64,000 nt of DNA from Aliisedimentitalea scapharcae (GCF_045277565.1 NZ_CP123584.1:992001-1056000); one strand, 5' to 3'; shown: positions 24,678-33,547, numbered from the stretch's first letter. Numbers and translations are program-made. The notes: generated by a model from the sequence alone, not told the origin.

Positions 24678-25619
24678 TCAGCGCTGCCATCCGGCTTCGG
24701 CCAGGGCGTGACCATATCCGGGCGCGACACGCATCTGCGCGCCCAATCCCTTGGACATCAGCAGCCTGTGCATAGGCTTCAGCTTCCAGCAGGGCACGTG
24801 CATGACCATGTGGTGTTCCAGGTGATAGTTGACCCAATAAGGGGCGACGAACAGTCGGGCGATGGGGTTGGCGAGTGTCGTGCGCACGTTTTGCAAAGGG
24901 TTTTCGGATTGTTCGGTTGCGCCATGTTCGGCGATGTTACGCACCCGCAGAACGAATTGAAACCAGGTCAGATAGGGCAGCAGCCAGAATGCCAGACCCC
25001 ACCACCAATCCCCGATGATCCCCATGCCAACCATGACCCCGACGAATATCGGGAGTGATTGCCACAGGTGGGGTGCCTTGAAGCTTTGGGCGAAATCCGA
25101 CGCGGCGGCCTGAATGGCGTCCTGATCCCCGGCGAACCGCAACGACATCATCACCTGACCCAACAGCTGTTTCACCCCGGTTTGCCCTGTCAGGTCGCGG
25201 GTGAATTTGCGGCGCAGCGAGGCGCGGGAGGTGGGGAATTTCGAACTCAGAACCAGATCCGGGTCCTTGTCAGTCTGTGTGAACCGATGGTGGGTCAGGT
25301 GGTAATGGCGATACGCTGCCAGTTCCGCAAGGATCGGGCGGCCGCACAGCCATTCGCCGGCGATGTCGTTCCACCGGCGGGATTTGAACAGCGCGTTATG
25401 GGCGGCCTCATGCATCAGAATCGCCAGACCCAATTGGCGTGATCCGATGATCATGACCGCCAGGACAAATGTCACGGGGTTGGGCCAGATCCCGAACAGC
25501 ACCACGGCCAATGCAATGGTGCCCCAGCAATGAAGCACCAGCCAGCCCCCCATCAGGTTCGACCGTTCCGCCAGGGGGCGGATCTCTTCGCTCGTCAGAT
25601 AACTTTTGCCCGGTGTCAT
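24678..25619 (-). CDS. membrane fatty acid desaturase
   Basis: 313 residues of the membrane-bound di-iron desaturase family. Three histidine boxes are present: HEAAH at 70-74, HYHLTHH at 105-111 and HLEHH at 266-270, with an extra EHG at 231-233. Hydrophobic stretches at about 28-68 and 188-222 give the usual four membrane crossings. The family introduces double bonds into acyl chains or hydroxylates related lipids, using oxygen and a ferredoxin-type donor. It lies upstream of the amine oxidase on the same strand, with about 100 bases between. The exact substrate cannot be deduced. Confidence 0.9.
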   Translation of the reverse strand: MTPGKSYLTSEEIRPLAERSNLMGGWLVLHCWGTIALAVVLFGIWPNPVTFVLAVMIIGSRQLGLAILMHEAAHNALFKSRRWNDIAGEWLCGRPILAELAAYRHYHLTHHRFTQTDKDPDLVLSSKFPTSRASLRRKFTRDLTGQTGVKQLLGQVMMSLRFAGDQDAIQAAASDFAQSFKAPHLWQSLPIFVGVMVGMGIIGDWWWGLAFWLLPYLTWFQFVLRVRNIAEHGATEQSENPLQNVRTTLANPIARLFVAPYWVNYHLEHHMVMHVPCWKLKPMHRLLMSKGLGAQMRVAPGYGHALAEAGWQR

Positions 25620-25699
25620 TTCATGTCCTCCCGGGCTCTATCATCGGGGAGGGCGCAAATTGCGTCAAATCGGGCGCGGCGTCACGAACGTCTGCGACG

Positions 25700-26659
25700 T
25701 TACGACCGCCAGTCAAAAAAGCCGGGGCCGGCCTTGGACAGCAGAGATTGCGCCATCTCACGGCCCAGTTCGGCCCCGTCTTCGATGGCGCAGGTCCGAT
25801 CTTCTGCCAGCGATTCCGATCCGTCTGGACGCAGCACTTCGCCGCGCAGGCGCAGGGTGCCTCCGTCCAGTTCGGCCAACCCGGCAATCGGGGTCTCGCA
25901 TGATCCGTCCAGCGCGGCCAGAAACGCGCGTTCGGCCGCCAGCCGTTGACCGGTTTCACCATCGTGAATGGCGGCCAGCATGTCGGCGACGCGACTGTCG
26001 TTGGCGCGCCGTTCGATGCCGATGGCTCCCTGGGCGACAGCAGGCAGCATATCATCGGTGGAAATGGCCGTGGCGGGCACATCGTCCATGTTTAGACGTT
26101 TCAGCCCGGCCATGGCCAAAAAGGTGCATTCAGCCACGCCATCGTTCAGCTTTTTCAGTCGGGTTTGCACGTTGCCGCGGAATTCCACCACATTCAGATC
26201 CGGGCGGCGGTTCAACAGCTGGGCCCGGCGGCGCAGCGATGAGGTGCCAACCACAGCGCCCTGGGCCAGACCCTGCAGAGACGACACGGACGGCGAAACA
26301 AACGCATCCCGGGTGTCTTCGCGCGGCAGATAGGTCTCCAGCAGCAGCCCGTCTGGTTGCAGCACCGGCATGTCCTTCATCGAATGCACCGCGATGTCGA
26401 TAGTGCCAGACAGCAGGTCCTCTTCGATTTCCTTGGTGAACAGCCCCTTTCCGCCCAACTCCTTGAGCGGCTTGTCGGCAGCGATCAGCGCCCGGTCATC
26501 GCCGGTGGTCTTGATCACCACGATTTCGAAGGCCTCTTCGGGCAAGTCAAAGGCCGCGCTCAGCCGACGGCGGGTCTCATAAGCCTGAGCCAGCGCCAGC
26601 GGCGATCCACGGGTGCCGATTTTCAGGGGCGAAGCGGGGGAGGGCAGGGTCTGTGTCAT
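25700..26659 (-). CDS. hemC: hydroxymethylbilane synthase (porphobilinogen deaminase)
   Basis: 319 residues. It joins four porphobilinogens into hydroxymethylbilane in tetrapyrrole synthesis. The dipyrromethane cofactor cysteine is C254 in ALDGSCETPIAG. The catalytic aspartate lies in VHSMKDMP (91-98), and GTRGSPLALAQA starts the protein fold. SSLRRRAQLL is the substrate-binding arginine segment. It is divergent from hemE, the arrangement known from Rhodobacter relatives, so both may respond to the same control in the 289-base gap. Confidence 0.97.
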   Translation of the reverse strand: MTQTLPSPASPLKIGTRGSPLALAQAYETRRRLSAAFDLPEEAFEIVVIKTTGDDRALIAADKPLKELGGKGLFTKEIEEDLLSGTIDIAVHSMKDMPVLQPDGLLLETYLPREDTRDAFVSPSVSSLQGLAQGAVVGTSSLRRRAQLLNRRPDLNVVEFRGNVQTRLKKLNDGVAECTFLAMAGLKRLNMDDVPATAISTDDMLPAVAQGAIGIERRANDSRVADMLAAIHDGETGQRLAAERAFLAALDGSCETPIAGLAELDGGTLRLRGEVLRPDGSESLAEDRTCAIEDGAELGREMAQSLLSKAGPGFFDWRS

Positions 26660-26681
26660 GGTTCGAGCCTTATCGCGTTTC

Positions 26682-26810
26682 GGTAAAAACCGGTATCCCT
26701 TAATCGCGGCCTCTCCCTTCGGTCGAACGCGAAAAGCGATACATGGTTTAACAAGGATTTCCAGAAACGCAGTAATTCAGTTTGCGCCCCGGTGGAAACC
26801 GGTTTTTGCC
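26682..26810. promoter_or_regulatory. hemC-hemE divergent control region with imperfect inverted repeat
   Basis: GGTAAAAACCGG at 26682-26693 is inverted at 26799-26810 with one mismatch. The two arms bracket most of the shared promoter gap between hemC and hemE. I did not find a clear FNR box. The repeat may be an operator, but it is near what chance could give in one gap. Confidence 0.3.
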
Positions 26811-26948
26811 TGTTCCCACAGCTCAAAGCCCGAAGCCTTGACATAGGACAAGGCGGAGAGAGCCAGAGCGCGGCACATCGCCCCTGCTCTTGACATTTTG
26901 CCCCGCAGGCGTGACCTCAGAGGCGATACATAGCGAGGATGACCGAGG

Positions 26949-27989
26949 ATGACCGTGGCCGGACAAAAGAAGCTGTTGCGCGCACTGGCGGGTGAAACAC
27001 AGGAAGTGCCCCCGATCTGGATGATGCGGCAGGCCGGGCGCTATCTGCCCGAATATCGCGCGACCCGTGCACAGGCCGGAGATTTCCTGTCGCTGTGTTA
27101 TAACTCCGAGCTGGCCGCCGAAGTCACGTTGCAACCGATCCGACGCTATGGGTTTGACGCGGCGATCCTGTTTGCCGATATTCTGTTGATCCCCCAGGCG
27201 CTGGGCGCGGATCTGTGGTTTGTCACCGGCGAAGGGCCGCGGCTGTCCACCATCACGTCCGAAGCAGATTTTGCCAAGCTGAAACCGGCGGATGCGATTC
27301 ACGAAACGCTGAACCCGATCTATGAAACCGTGCGCATCCTGTCGCGCGAACTGCCCAGCGAGACAGCGTTGATCGGCTTTGCCGGGGCACCTTGGACTGT
27401 GGCGACTTATATGATCGCGGGTCGCGGCACCCCTGATCAGGGGCCGGCGCACGCGCTGCGCGAAGGCAATGTGGCGCTGTTCGAAGCTCTGTTGGACCGG
27501 ATTACAGTCGCAACCATCGACTATCTGTCGATGCAGATCGACGCGGGTGCCGAATGTGTCAAGATCTTTGACAGCTGGGCCGGGTCGCTCAAGGGCGACG
27601 CCTTTGAAAAATACGCGCTGGAACCTGCTCGTGTCATTACACAAGCGCTGAAAGAACGGCATCCCGGCGTCCCGATCATTGGATTCCCACGCGAAGCAGG
27701 TGAAAAATACGTCGGTTTCGCCAAGGCGACCGGTGTGGATTGTGTCGCGTTGGACAATTCGGTGGACCCGGTTTGGGCTGCTGAAAACGTACAAGTGGAT
27801 GGTTGCGTGCAGGGCAATCTGGCGTCCTCCCATATGGTGACAGGTGGTCAGGCGCTGGTCGATGAAACCCGAGCGATTGTTCAGGCGTTCTCCAATGGGC
27901 CGCATATCTTTAACCTGGGCCACGGCATCACGCCGGATGCGGACCCGGAAAACGTGCAGCTGATGATTGACACGGTACGCGGTGGCTGA
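26949..27989 (+). CDS. hemE: uroporphyrinogen decarboxylase
   Basis: 346 residues, full length. It decarboxylates the four acetate groups of uroporphyrinogen III to give coproporphyrinogen III for heme and bacteriochlorophyll. The signature PPIWMMRQAGRYLPEYRATR (residues 21-40), with its substrate-binding arginines, and IGFAGAPWTVATYMI are both present. The ten-base unit CGAGGATGAC is tandemly repeated just before the start, giving two GAGG-ATG sets; only the second ATG, at 26949, is in frame. Confidence 0.97.
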   Translation: MTVAGQKKLLRALAGETQEVPPIWMMRQAGRYLPEYRATRAQAGDFLSLCYNSELAAEVTLQPIRRYGFDAAILFADILLIPQALGADLWFVTGEGPRLSTITSEADFAKLKPADAIHETLNPIYETVRILSRELPSETALIGFAGAPWTVATYMIAGRGTPDQGPAHALREGNVALFEALLDRITVATIDYLSMQIDAGAECVKIFDSWAGSLKGDAFEKYALEPARVITQALKERHPGVPIIGFPREAGEKYVGFAKATGVDCVALDNSVDPVWAAENVQVDGCVQGNLASSHMVTGGQALVDETRAIVQAFSNGPHIFNLGHGITPDADPENVQLMIDTVRGG

Positions 27990-28005
27990 CGCCGCCCGCC
28001 CGGGA

Positions 28006-28515
28006 ATGAATTTGCGTCCGGCAACCCTGTCGGACGCTTCCAGCCTTGCCGCCTTGTCCATCGAGGTCTGGGTTGGCACATATCTGCGACGCGGCGTGAA
28101 CGGGTTCTTTGCGGATTTCGTGCTGTCGGACCTGACCCCGACCAAATTCGAAACCCTGTTGGCCGATCCTAACGAGCATTTTGTTGTCTCACAAAATATC
28201 GACGGGATCGACGGCTATGTGCGCCTTACCTCCGGGCGGGCGCACCCAGACGGGGTTGGATCAGACACTGAAGTCACCACGCTTTATGTCCAGCCGCGCC
28301 ATCATGGCGTCGGGATCGGCGCGGGCCTGTTGCACCGCGCATTGACAATTTGCGACGAACGGGGTGTTGGCCAACCCTGGCTGATGGTGAATGCGGAAAA
28401 CGACCGGGCCATCGCATTCTATCGACGTCACGGGTTCGTCGAAACCGGGCAGACCCATTTTCGGATCAACGATCAGGGCTATCTGAACTGTGTCATGAGC
28501 TATGGTATCCGCTAG
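28006..28515 (+). CDS. GNAT-family acetyltransferase
   Basis: About 169 residues from MNLRPATLSD, where the GNAT fold begins; a GTG at 27982, overlapping the end of hemE, would add eight residues. The acetyl-CoA loop is VQPRHHGVGIGAGLL and the closing strand is NDRAIAFYRRHGFVETG. It probably acetylates an amine on a small molecule or protein N-terminus. It directly follows hemE and is likely read from the same transcript, but no functional tie to heme synthesis is known. Substrate not predictable. Confidence 0.85.
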   Translation: MNLRPATLSDASSLAALSIEVWVGTYLRRGVNGFFADFVLSDLTPTKFETLLADPNEHFVVSQNIDGIDGYVRLTSGRAHPDGVGSDTEVTTLYVQPRHHGVGIGAGLLHRALTICDERGVGQPWLMVNAENDRAIAFYRRHGFVETGQTHFRINDQGYLNCVMSYGIR

Positions 28516-28584
28516 AGTCGCTTGCCATTGGACCGCAACTGCGTCATGTGCCACGCTTTGGCAGGATACGAAAGGGATCATGCA

Positions 28585-28752
28585 ATGGATTACACCAAGA
28601 CGAGTGGACCAAGAATGGGCAAGAACAAACCGCGTCACGCCGAGCACAATGCCAAGGGGACCCGTAAGAACCCGTTTGGCAAGGCTCCGACCAAAGCAGA
28701 ACTTTTGGAGCGCATGAAAGCTGCCACGCAAAAGGACAAGGACGACGCCTGA
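28585..28752 (+). CDS. small basic conserved-looking protein
   Basis: 55 residues, lysine-rich and probably disordered at the start (MDYTKTSGPRMGKNKPRHAE), with a short helix at the end (TKAELLERMKAATQKDKDD). The ATG at 28585 is preceded by AAAGGGA at good spacing; an inner ATG at GKNKPRH is possible. It follows the GNAT gene on the same strand and converges on the racemase gene. I do not recognise a named family. Composition suggests binding to nucleic acid or ribosome, which is only a guess. Confidence 0.6.
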   Translation: MDYTKTSGPRMGKNKPRHAEHNAKGTRKNPFGKAPTKAELLERMKAATQKDKDDA

Positions 28753-28761
28753 ACCGTTGTT

Positions 28762-29856
28762 TCAGGTGGTCGAACTTTGTTTCAGCTCTCGCATGATTTC
28801 ATCTGAATGCTCGCCACGCTCCGGGCTTTGTGGTGGGGTCCAGGCGGATTGATTGCCAAATCGTGGGGCCGGGGCGGCGTGCAGGATACCATCTGCTTCG
28901 ACCCAGGTGCCTCGGGTGTTCATCTTGTGGGCCATCGCCTCTTCGGGGTTCAGGACAGGGGCGACACAGGCATCGGTTGCGTCAAACAGAGCGGCCCAGT
29001 GATCGCGCGGATGGCTGGCAAACAGGCCGGTCAGCCGGTCGGTCAGCGTCGGCCACAGGGATTTGTCGAACTGGCGTTGGAAGTCCAGGTCATCAGACAG
29101 GTCCATCAATTCCAGAAACTGTGCATAAAATTTGGGTTCCAGACATTGCACCGTGACAAAGCCACCGTCCCCGCACCGATAGGTGCGGCTCCAATGTGGG
29201 CCGTCCAACAGGCTTTGACCGCGGGTGACACCAAAGTTCCCGCCTTGCCGGATCGACAACAGCAGGTTCATCATATGGGCGGATCCGTCATAGATGGCCG
29301 CATCGACCACGGTGCCCTTGCCCGTCGTGCGGGCGTTCAAAATACCTGCCAGCAGCCCCACGGCCAGATACATAGACCCACCGCCAATGTCGCCGACCAA
29401 AGTGGCAGGCGTTTGCGGCACATCACCGGGGGCCGAACCGTACCAGAGCGCCCCTGACAAAGAGATATAGTTCAGGTCATGCCCAGCCGTGTGGGACAAT
29501 GCGCTGTCCTGTCCCCAGCCGGTCATACGTCCAAAAACCAGCTTTGGGTTGATCGCCTGACAGACATCGGGCCCGATGCCCAGTTTCTCCATCACGCCGG
29601 GGCGAAACCCTTCGATCAGACCATCCGCCGTGGCCACCAGCGCCTTGAACGTTTCGATGTCGCTGGGGTCTTTGAGATCCAGCGCAATAGAACGTTTTCC
29701 GCGATCCAGCAGTGATTTTTCTGGCATGCCGGGGGTCACGGCACCGCCCTTGCGGTGAACGGTGATCACATCCGCGCCTAGATCGGCCAACAGCATGGCG
29801 GCAAAGGGGCCCGGGCCCAGGCCTTCGACCTCGATAATGCGAATCCCGTTCAGCAT
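28762..29856 (-). CDS. alpha-methylacyl-CoA racemase type (CaiB/BaiF family)
   Basis: 364 residues of the CaiB/BaiF family, in the racemase branch: TAGHDLNYISLSGAL carries the GHD motif with the catalytic histidine, and VGDIGGGSMYLAVG carries the paired aspartate. VFGRMTGWGQ is also typical of AMACR. The enzyme inverts the 2-methyl centre of branched acyl-CoAs so that beta-oxidation can go on. It is the last gene of a five-gene operon with thiolase, two hot-dog hydratases and an SDR. AAGGAGAC precedes the ATG. It differs clearly from the CoA-transferase at 17949. Confidence 0.88.
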   Translation of the reverse strand: MLNGIRIIEVEGLGPGPFAAMLLADLGADVITVHRKGGAVTPGMPEKSLLDRGKRSIALDLKDPSDIETFKALVATADGLIEGFRPGVMEKLGIGPDVCQAINPKLVFGRMTGWGQDSALSHTAGHDLNYISLSGALWYGSAPGDVPQTPATLVGDIGGGSMYLAVGLLAGILNARTTGKGTVVDAAIYDGSAHMMNLLLSIRQGGNFGVTRGQSLLDGPHWSRTYRCGDGGFVTVQCLEPKFYAQFLELMDLSDDLDFQRQFDKSLWPTLTDRLTGLFASHPRDHWAALFDATDACVAPVLNPEEAMAHKMNTRGTWVEADGILHAAPAPRFGNQSAWTPPQSPERGEHSDEIMRELKQSSTT

Positions 29857-29898
29857 GGTGTCTCCTTATGGGTTTTGGCGCACTCTAACCGGTGGGGA

Positions 29899-30723
29899 TC
29901 AGATGGTAAGCCCGCCACCCACGATCAGGGTCTGACCCGAGACATAATTGCTCTCGGGGATACAGAACAGATAGACGCCACCGGCGGCTTCATCCACGGT
30001 TCCGGCGCGACCCACGGGGATCATTGCCTCCATCCCAGCGACCAGCTTTTTGGGAATGCCGACGCCCACGGTGTTGCCTTCGACCTTGATGGATTTCTTT
30101 TCATCCGTGGCTTCGGTCAGGCGGGTTGCGATCATGCCGAATGCCACCGCGTTTACGTTGACTTTGAACCGGCCCCATTCCTTGGCCATGGTTTTGGTCA
30201 ACCCGACCACGCCGGCCTTGGCCGATGAATAATTGGCCTGACCCGCATTTCCTCCTGTGCCTGCGATAGACGAGATATTGACCACCTTGCGGAACACTTC
30301 GCGCCCCTCTGCGGCCTCCTGCGCGGCCTGGGCGCTGACAAACGGCGCGGCGGCGCGCATGATCTGAAATGGCGCCTTGAGATGCACATCGATCATGGCG
30401 TCAAATTGCTGATCGCTCATCTTGCCGATAAAGCTGTCCCACGTGTAGCCAGCATTGTTGACGATAATGTCGACGCCGCCGAATTTGTCGAGGCCCGCGC
30501 CGATGAACCCGTCGGCAAAGCCTTCGGCCGTGACTGATCCGGGAATGGCAAGTGCCCTGGCGCCCATGGCTTCGATCTCGGCGGCGACCGATTGCGCTGG
30601 CTCGACGTCCAGGTCGTTCAGCACCACATTGGCCCCGTCAGCGGCCAGTTTCAGCGCAATCGCACGGCCAATGCCGCGACCCGCGCCGGTGACATAGGCG
30701 GTTTTGCCTGCAAGTTTTGTCAT
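29899..30723 (-). CDS. SDR-family dehydrogenase (3-hydroxyacyl-CoA type)
   Basis: 274 residues, classical short-chain dehydrogenase. The NAD(P) loop is TGAGRGIG at 12-19; NNAG lies at 89-92; the catalytic set is S151/S152, Y165 and K169 (YSSAK). A D at 37 (LNDLDV) after the second strand suggests NAD preference. The stretch at about 134-146 (QEAAEGREVFRKV) is an insertion seen in FabG-like and multifunctional-enzyme-type members. In this operon it would oxidise the 3-hydroxyacyl-CoA made by the hydratases. AAGGAAAA precedes the ATG. Confidence 0.9.
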   Translation of the reverse strand: MTKLAGKTAYVTGAGRGIGRAIALKLAADGANVVLNDLDVEPAQSVAAEIEAMGARALAIPGSVTAEGFADGFIGAGLDKFGGVDIIVNNAGYTWDSFIGKMSDQQFDAMIDVHLKAPFQIMRAAAPFVSAQAAQEAAEGREVFRKVVNISSIAGTGGNAGQANYSSAKAGVVGLTKTMAKEWGRFKVNVNAVAFGMIATRLTEATDEKKSIKVEGNTVGVGIPKKLVAGMEAMIPVGRAGTVDEAAGGVYLFCIPESNYVSGQTLIVGGGLTI

Positions 30724-30741
30724 GTCATTTTCCTTTGAACA

Positions 30742-31143
30742 TCAGGGCAGGACGATAATCGCGCCACCGGCCAGTTTTACATCACCGTTTTGATCCGCGG
30801 CCTGGATCTCCAGCCGCACCCGGTTGCCATCCAGCTTTTCCGCGATCTGGCCAGTGCAGGTGATGATTGCGTGAACCTGGGTAATCGCCACAAAGCGGGT
30901 CGAAAATTCCCGGATCGCAGATGGTGGCACCCACCCGGTCAACAGGCGGCCCAGAAAGGCCATGCTCAACATCCCATGCGCAAACACATCCGGCATTCCC
31001 GCCTTTCTCGCGAAATCAATGTCTATGTGGATCGGGTTGTGATCGCCGGACGCCCCGGCGAACAACGCCAACGTGGTGCGCGAAATCGGTTTGGTTACGA
31101 TCGGGGGCAGGGCGTCCCCGACATTGACGACATCATACCTCAT
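30742..31143 (-). CDS. MaoC-family hydratase (hot-dog fold)
   Basis: 133 residues with the R-specific hydratase motif: FAGASGDHNPIHIDIDFARK at about 28-47 contains the catalytic Asp and His. VFAHGMLSMAFLGRLL follows as in the family. It would add water to a 2-enoyl-CoA. Its start overlaps the stop of the next upstream gene, a second hot-dog protein, by four bases. The two probably form a heterodimer, as known for paired MaoC subunits in steroid side-chain degradation. Confidence 0.88.
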   Translation of the reverse strand: MRYDVVNVGDALPPIVTKPISRTTLALFAGASGDHNPIHIDIDFARKAGMPDVFAHGMLSMAFLGRLLTGWVPPSAIREFSTRFVAITQVHAIITCTGQIAEKLDGNRVRLEIQAADQNGDVKLAGGAIIVLP

Positions 31144-31586
31144 GTTGGATGCCTCACCACAATGGTCCGGGTCATGCCGCCCACGTCTTCGTCAAACTGG
31201 TTGGTGGCCGTGGTGTTCAGGATCACGAATTCCATGGCACCGCCCTTTTTGTCAAAGATGTCCTGAACCGTTGAGGTCAGAGTGATCGTGTCGCCTGCAC
31301 AGATCGGTTCGCCATAGGTGAAATGTTGTTCCCCATGCAGGACGCGACCCAGATCGATCTTCATCAGGTTGATGAAATAGAATGGGTCTTCGCGTTCGAG
31401 ATCCAGCGAGAACAGGAATGTCGGGGGCGCAGGCAGCGAACGATAGCCCGCAGATTTTGCCGCCTGAACGTCTGTATAAATCGGATCGGTCTGTCCCGTG
31501 GCGCGGGCAAAGGCACGCAGACGGCCCTTTTCGACCTCGACCGAGAGGGGGGCAAAGCTCTGCCCAATGAAAGTCCGGTCAATCAT
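31140..31586 (-). CDS. MaoC N-terminal-type dehydratase partner
   Basis: 148 residues matching the FAS1-like dehydratase / MaoC_dehydrat_N domain: FARATGQTDPIYTDVQAAK in the first third and LPAPPTFLFSLDLE after it. The strict D-x4-H catalytic motif is not seen here (TGQTDPIYTD has no histidine), while it is in the neighbour. This suggests a binding subunit working with the smaller MaoC protein. It lies three bases after the thiolase stop. Confidence 0.85.
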   Translation of the reverse strand: MIDRTFIGQSFAPLSVEVEKGRLRAFARATGQTDPIYTDVQAAKSAGYRSLPAPPTFLFSLDLEREDPFYFINLMKIDLGRVLHGEQHFTYGEPICAGDTITLTSTVQDIFDKKGGAMEFVILNTTATNQFDEDVGGMTRTIVVRHPT

Positions 31587-31589
31587 GGG

Positions 31590-32774
31590 TCATTGCGCCT
31601 GATACATAGTGACCACACAGGCCCCGCCCAGGCCCAGGTTGTGCTGCAACGCGGTCCGTGCGCCTTCGACCTGGGTCGTTCCAGCCGTGCCGCGCAATTG
31701 ACGGGTCAGTTCGTAACATTGTGCCAGCCCGGTGGCTCCCAGAGGATGTCCTTTGGACAGCAGCCCGCCCGATGGATTGGTCACCACCTGCCCGCCATAG
31801 GAATTGTCTCCCTCGGCAATAAATTTGGGCGCGCCGCCTTCGGGGCACAGACCCAAGCCTTCGTAGGTGATCATTTCGTTATGAGCGAAACAATCGTGCA
31901 GCTCGACAACATCCATATCTGCCGCGCCGATTCCGGTCTGTTCATAAACCTGTGCCGCCGCCGCTGCGGTCATGTCATAACCCACCACCCGCATCATGTC
32001 GTGGCTGTCGAATGTGCTGGGGGTGTCGGTGGTCATCGACTGGCCGATCACACGCACGGTGGTGTCCAACCCGTGTTTCTTGGCGTAACGCTCGCTCACT
32101 ACGATGGCGGCTGCAGCGCCGCAGGTGGGCGGGCAGGCCATCAGCCGCGTCATGACCCCGTCCCACATCACCGGGGCGTCCAACACGTCCTGTGGCGAGA
32201 CTTCCTTGCGGAACAGCGCCAGAGGGTTGTTCACTGCGTGGCGGGATGCCTTGGCCCGGATCCGCGCCAGATCGGTGAGGGTGGAGCCGTATTTTTCCAT
32301 GTGGGCCATGCCCGCGCCGCCGAAATAGCGCAGCGCCAAGGGGACTTCCGCGTGCCCGACCAATGCATCGGTTTCCGTGTCAAACAGCTCGAACGGATCC
32401 TTGCGATCGGTGAAATTCGATCCCAGCGCACCGGGGCGCATTTCCTCAAACCCCAGAGCCAGAGCGACGTCGACGATACCGGCCTCGACCGCCTGGCGGG
32501 CCAGATACAGCGCGGTGGACCCAGTGGAACAGTTGTTGTTGACGTTGATCACAGGGATTCCGGTCATGCCCACGTCATAGATGACGCGCTGCCCGCAGGT
32601 GCTGTCGCCATAGACATAGCCAGCATAGGCCTGTTGCACGGCGTCATAGCCGATCCCTGCATCGTTCAGCGCGTCACGGATCGCATTTGCACCCATGACG
32701 GGATAGGGTTCGTTGGCACCCGGCTTGGCGAATTTGGTCATGCCGACTCCGGCGATGATGACAGTCTCGGACAT
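31590..32774 (-). CDS. SCP-x / lipid-transfer type thiolase
   Basis: 394 residues from the ATG at 32774, which has AGGAGAG ahead of it. It belongs to the thiolase branch called lipid-transfer protein or SCP-x thiolase. The nucleophile is C82 (NVNNNCSTGSTALYLA), HDCFAHNEMI holds the active-site histidine, and GGLLSKGHPLGATG near 350 is the C-terminal signature. It would cleave a 3-oxoacyl-CoA, or act as a retro-aldolase as Ltp2 does. It is the first gene of the operon, divergent from the TetR regulator, and probably repressed by it. Confidence 0.9.
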   Translation of the reverse strand: MSETVIIAGVGMTKFAKPGANEPYPVMGANAIRDALNDAGIGYDAVQQAYAGYVYGDSTCGQRVIYDVGMTGIPVINVNNNCSTGSTALYLARQAVEAGIVDVALALGFEEMRPGALGSNFTDRKDPFELFDTETDALVGHAEVPLALRYFGGAGMAHMEKYGSTLTDLARIRAKASRHAVNNPLALFRKEVSPQDVLDAPVMWDGVMTRLMACPPTCGAAAAIVVSERYAKKHGLDTTVRVIGQSMTTDTPSTFDSHDMMRVVGYDMTAAAAAQVYEQTGIGAADMDVVELHDCFAHNEMITYEGLGLCPEGGAPKFIAEGDNSYGGQVVTNPSGGLLSKGHPLGATGLAQCYELTRQLRGTAGTTQVEGARTALQHNLGLGGACVVTMYQAQ

Positions 32775-32797
32775 GGGGGACTCTCCTGCGGTCAATG

Positions 32798-32869
32798 AAT
32801 TACACTTATCGGTTACTTTTGATTGGGGCTGGTGTCGCGTCAAGAAATGTGTAACTCATGAGTGTAATT
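32798..32869. promoter_or_regulatory. candidate TetR operators between thiolase and TetR genes
   Basis: AATTACACT at 32798-32806 occurs inverted as AGTGTAATT at 32861-32869. The second arm overlaps a perfect ten-base palindrome ACTCATGAGT (32854-32863) that contains the TetR start codon. The pair spans the divergent promoters, as expected for autoregulation plus control of the thiolase operon. Confidence 0.45.
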
Positions 32870-33547
32870 ACGGCGCGTCACATCGGTTTTGCGGGCATCG
32901 AGGAGGGCAGTTTGGGTAATAAGACTTGGGCAGATCCTGGTGCCTCCCGTGCGGAGAAACGCGACGCCAAACGCCGGGCTGTGCTGATGGCGGGGGCCCG
33001 GCTGTTCAATGATCAGGGGTACGAACAGACCTCGCTTGAAGACATTGCCAAGGCGCTGAGCATCACCAAACGCACGATTTATTACTATGTGCAAAGCAAG
33101 GAAGAGATCCTGTTTGGCTGTCAGCAGCTGGGGCTGGAATTCCTGGGGGAGACCTTGGAGCGTTGTTATGACAAACGCCTTCCGGTGCTGGATCGGATTC
33201 GTCTGTTGATCTCGCGATATTGCGCCTGGGTCTGTACCGATCTGGGTGCCTGTGCGCCGCTGGTGCGCGAGGTCAGCCTGTCCTCTGACCGTCGCCGTGA
33301 ATTGCGCGCGGGGCGGGCGCGTCTGGACCATCTTTTGCGTGATATGATCCGCGAGGGGATGGAGACAGGGGAGATCCGCGAATGTGATCCGCGTCTGATG
33401 GCATCGGCCATCTTTGGCGCGCTGAATTGGATCCCCTATTGGAACCGGTCTGACGCCCCCTCCGCTCCTGATCAGATCGCTGAGGCCTATGTGATGATGA
33501 TCACTTCGGGTCTGGTTCCCGGCGCCGACTGCGCGCAGGGGCATTAG
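32858..33547 (+). CDS. TetR-family regulator
   Basis: 229 residues. The helix-turn-helix spans about 33-80 (RAVLMAGARLFNDQGYEQTS, then IAKALSITKRTIYYYVQSKE). The rest is the helical ligand domain (TetR_C type, ALNWIPYWNRS), similar to KstR2- or PsrA-like regulators that sense acyl-CoA. It starts inside a palindrome and faces the thiolase operon; an enoyl-CoA hydratase-like gene follows 87 bases later. It should repress the acyl-CoA degradation genes until a CoA thioester appears. The first 25 residues before the HTH are longer than usual. Confidence 0.9.
   Translation: MSVITARHIGFAGIEEGSLGNKTWADPGASRAEKRDAKRRAVLMAGARLFNDQGYEQTSLEDIAKALSITKRTIYYYVQSKEEILFGCQQLGLEFLGETLERCYDKRLPVLDRIRLLISRYCAWVCTDLGACAPLVREVSLSSDRRRELRAGRARLDHLLRDMIREGMETGEIRECDPRLMASAIFGALNWIPYWNRSDAPSAPDQIAEAYVMMITSGLVPGADCAQGH

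Noticed and set aside
26660..26948. hemC-hemE gap as a chromosomal origin
   Set aside because: hemE borders the origin in some alphaproteobacteria, but no DnaA-box consensus or AT-rich tract was found in this gap.
26823..28145. Minus-strand open frame of 440 codons over hemE
   Set aside because: Antisense shadow of hemE; no domain.
17949..29856. The two CaiB/BaiF family genes (17949 and 29856) as duplicates of one function
   Set aside because: They carry different active-site motifs, CoA-transferase type versus AMACR type, and sit in unrelated contexts.
31323..32798. Plus-strand open frame of 491 codons over the thiolase and MaoC genes
   Set aside because: Opposite-strand shadow of well-identified genes, with histidine- and glycine-rich composition typical of such artefacts.
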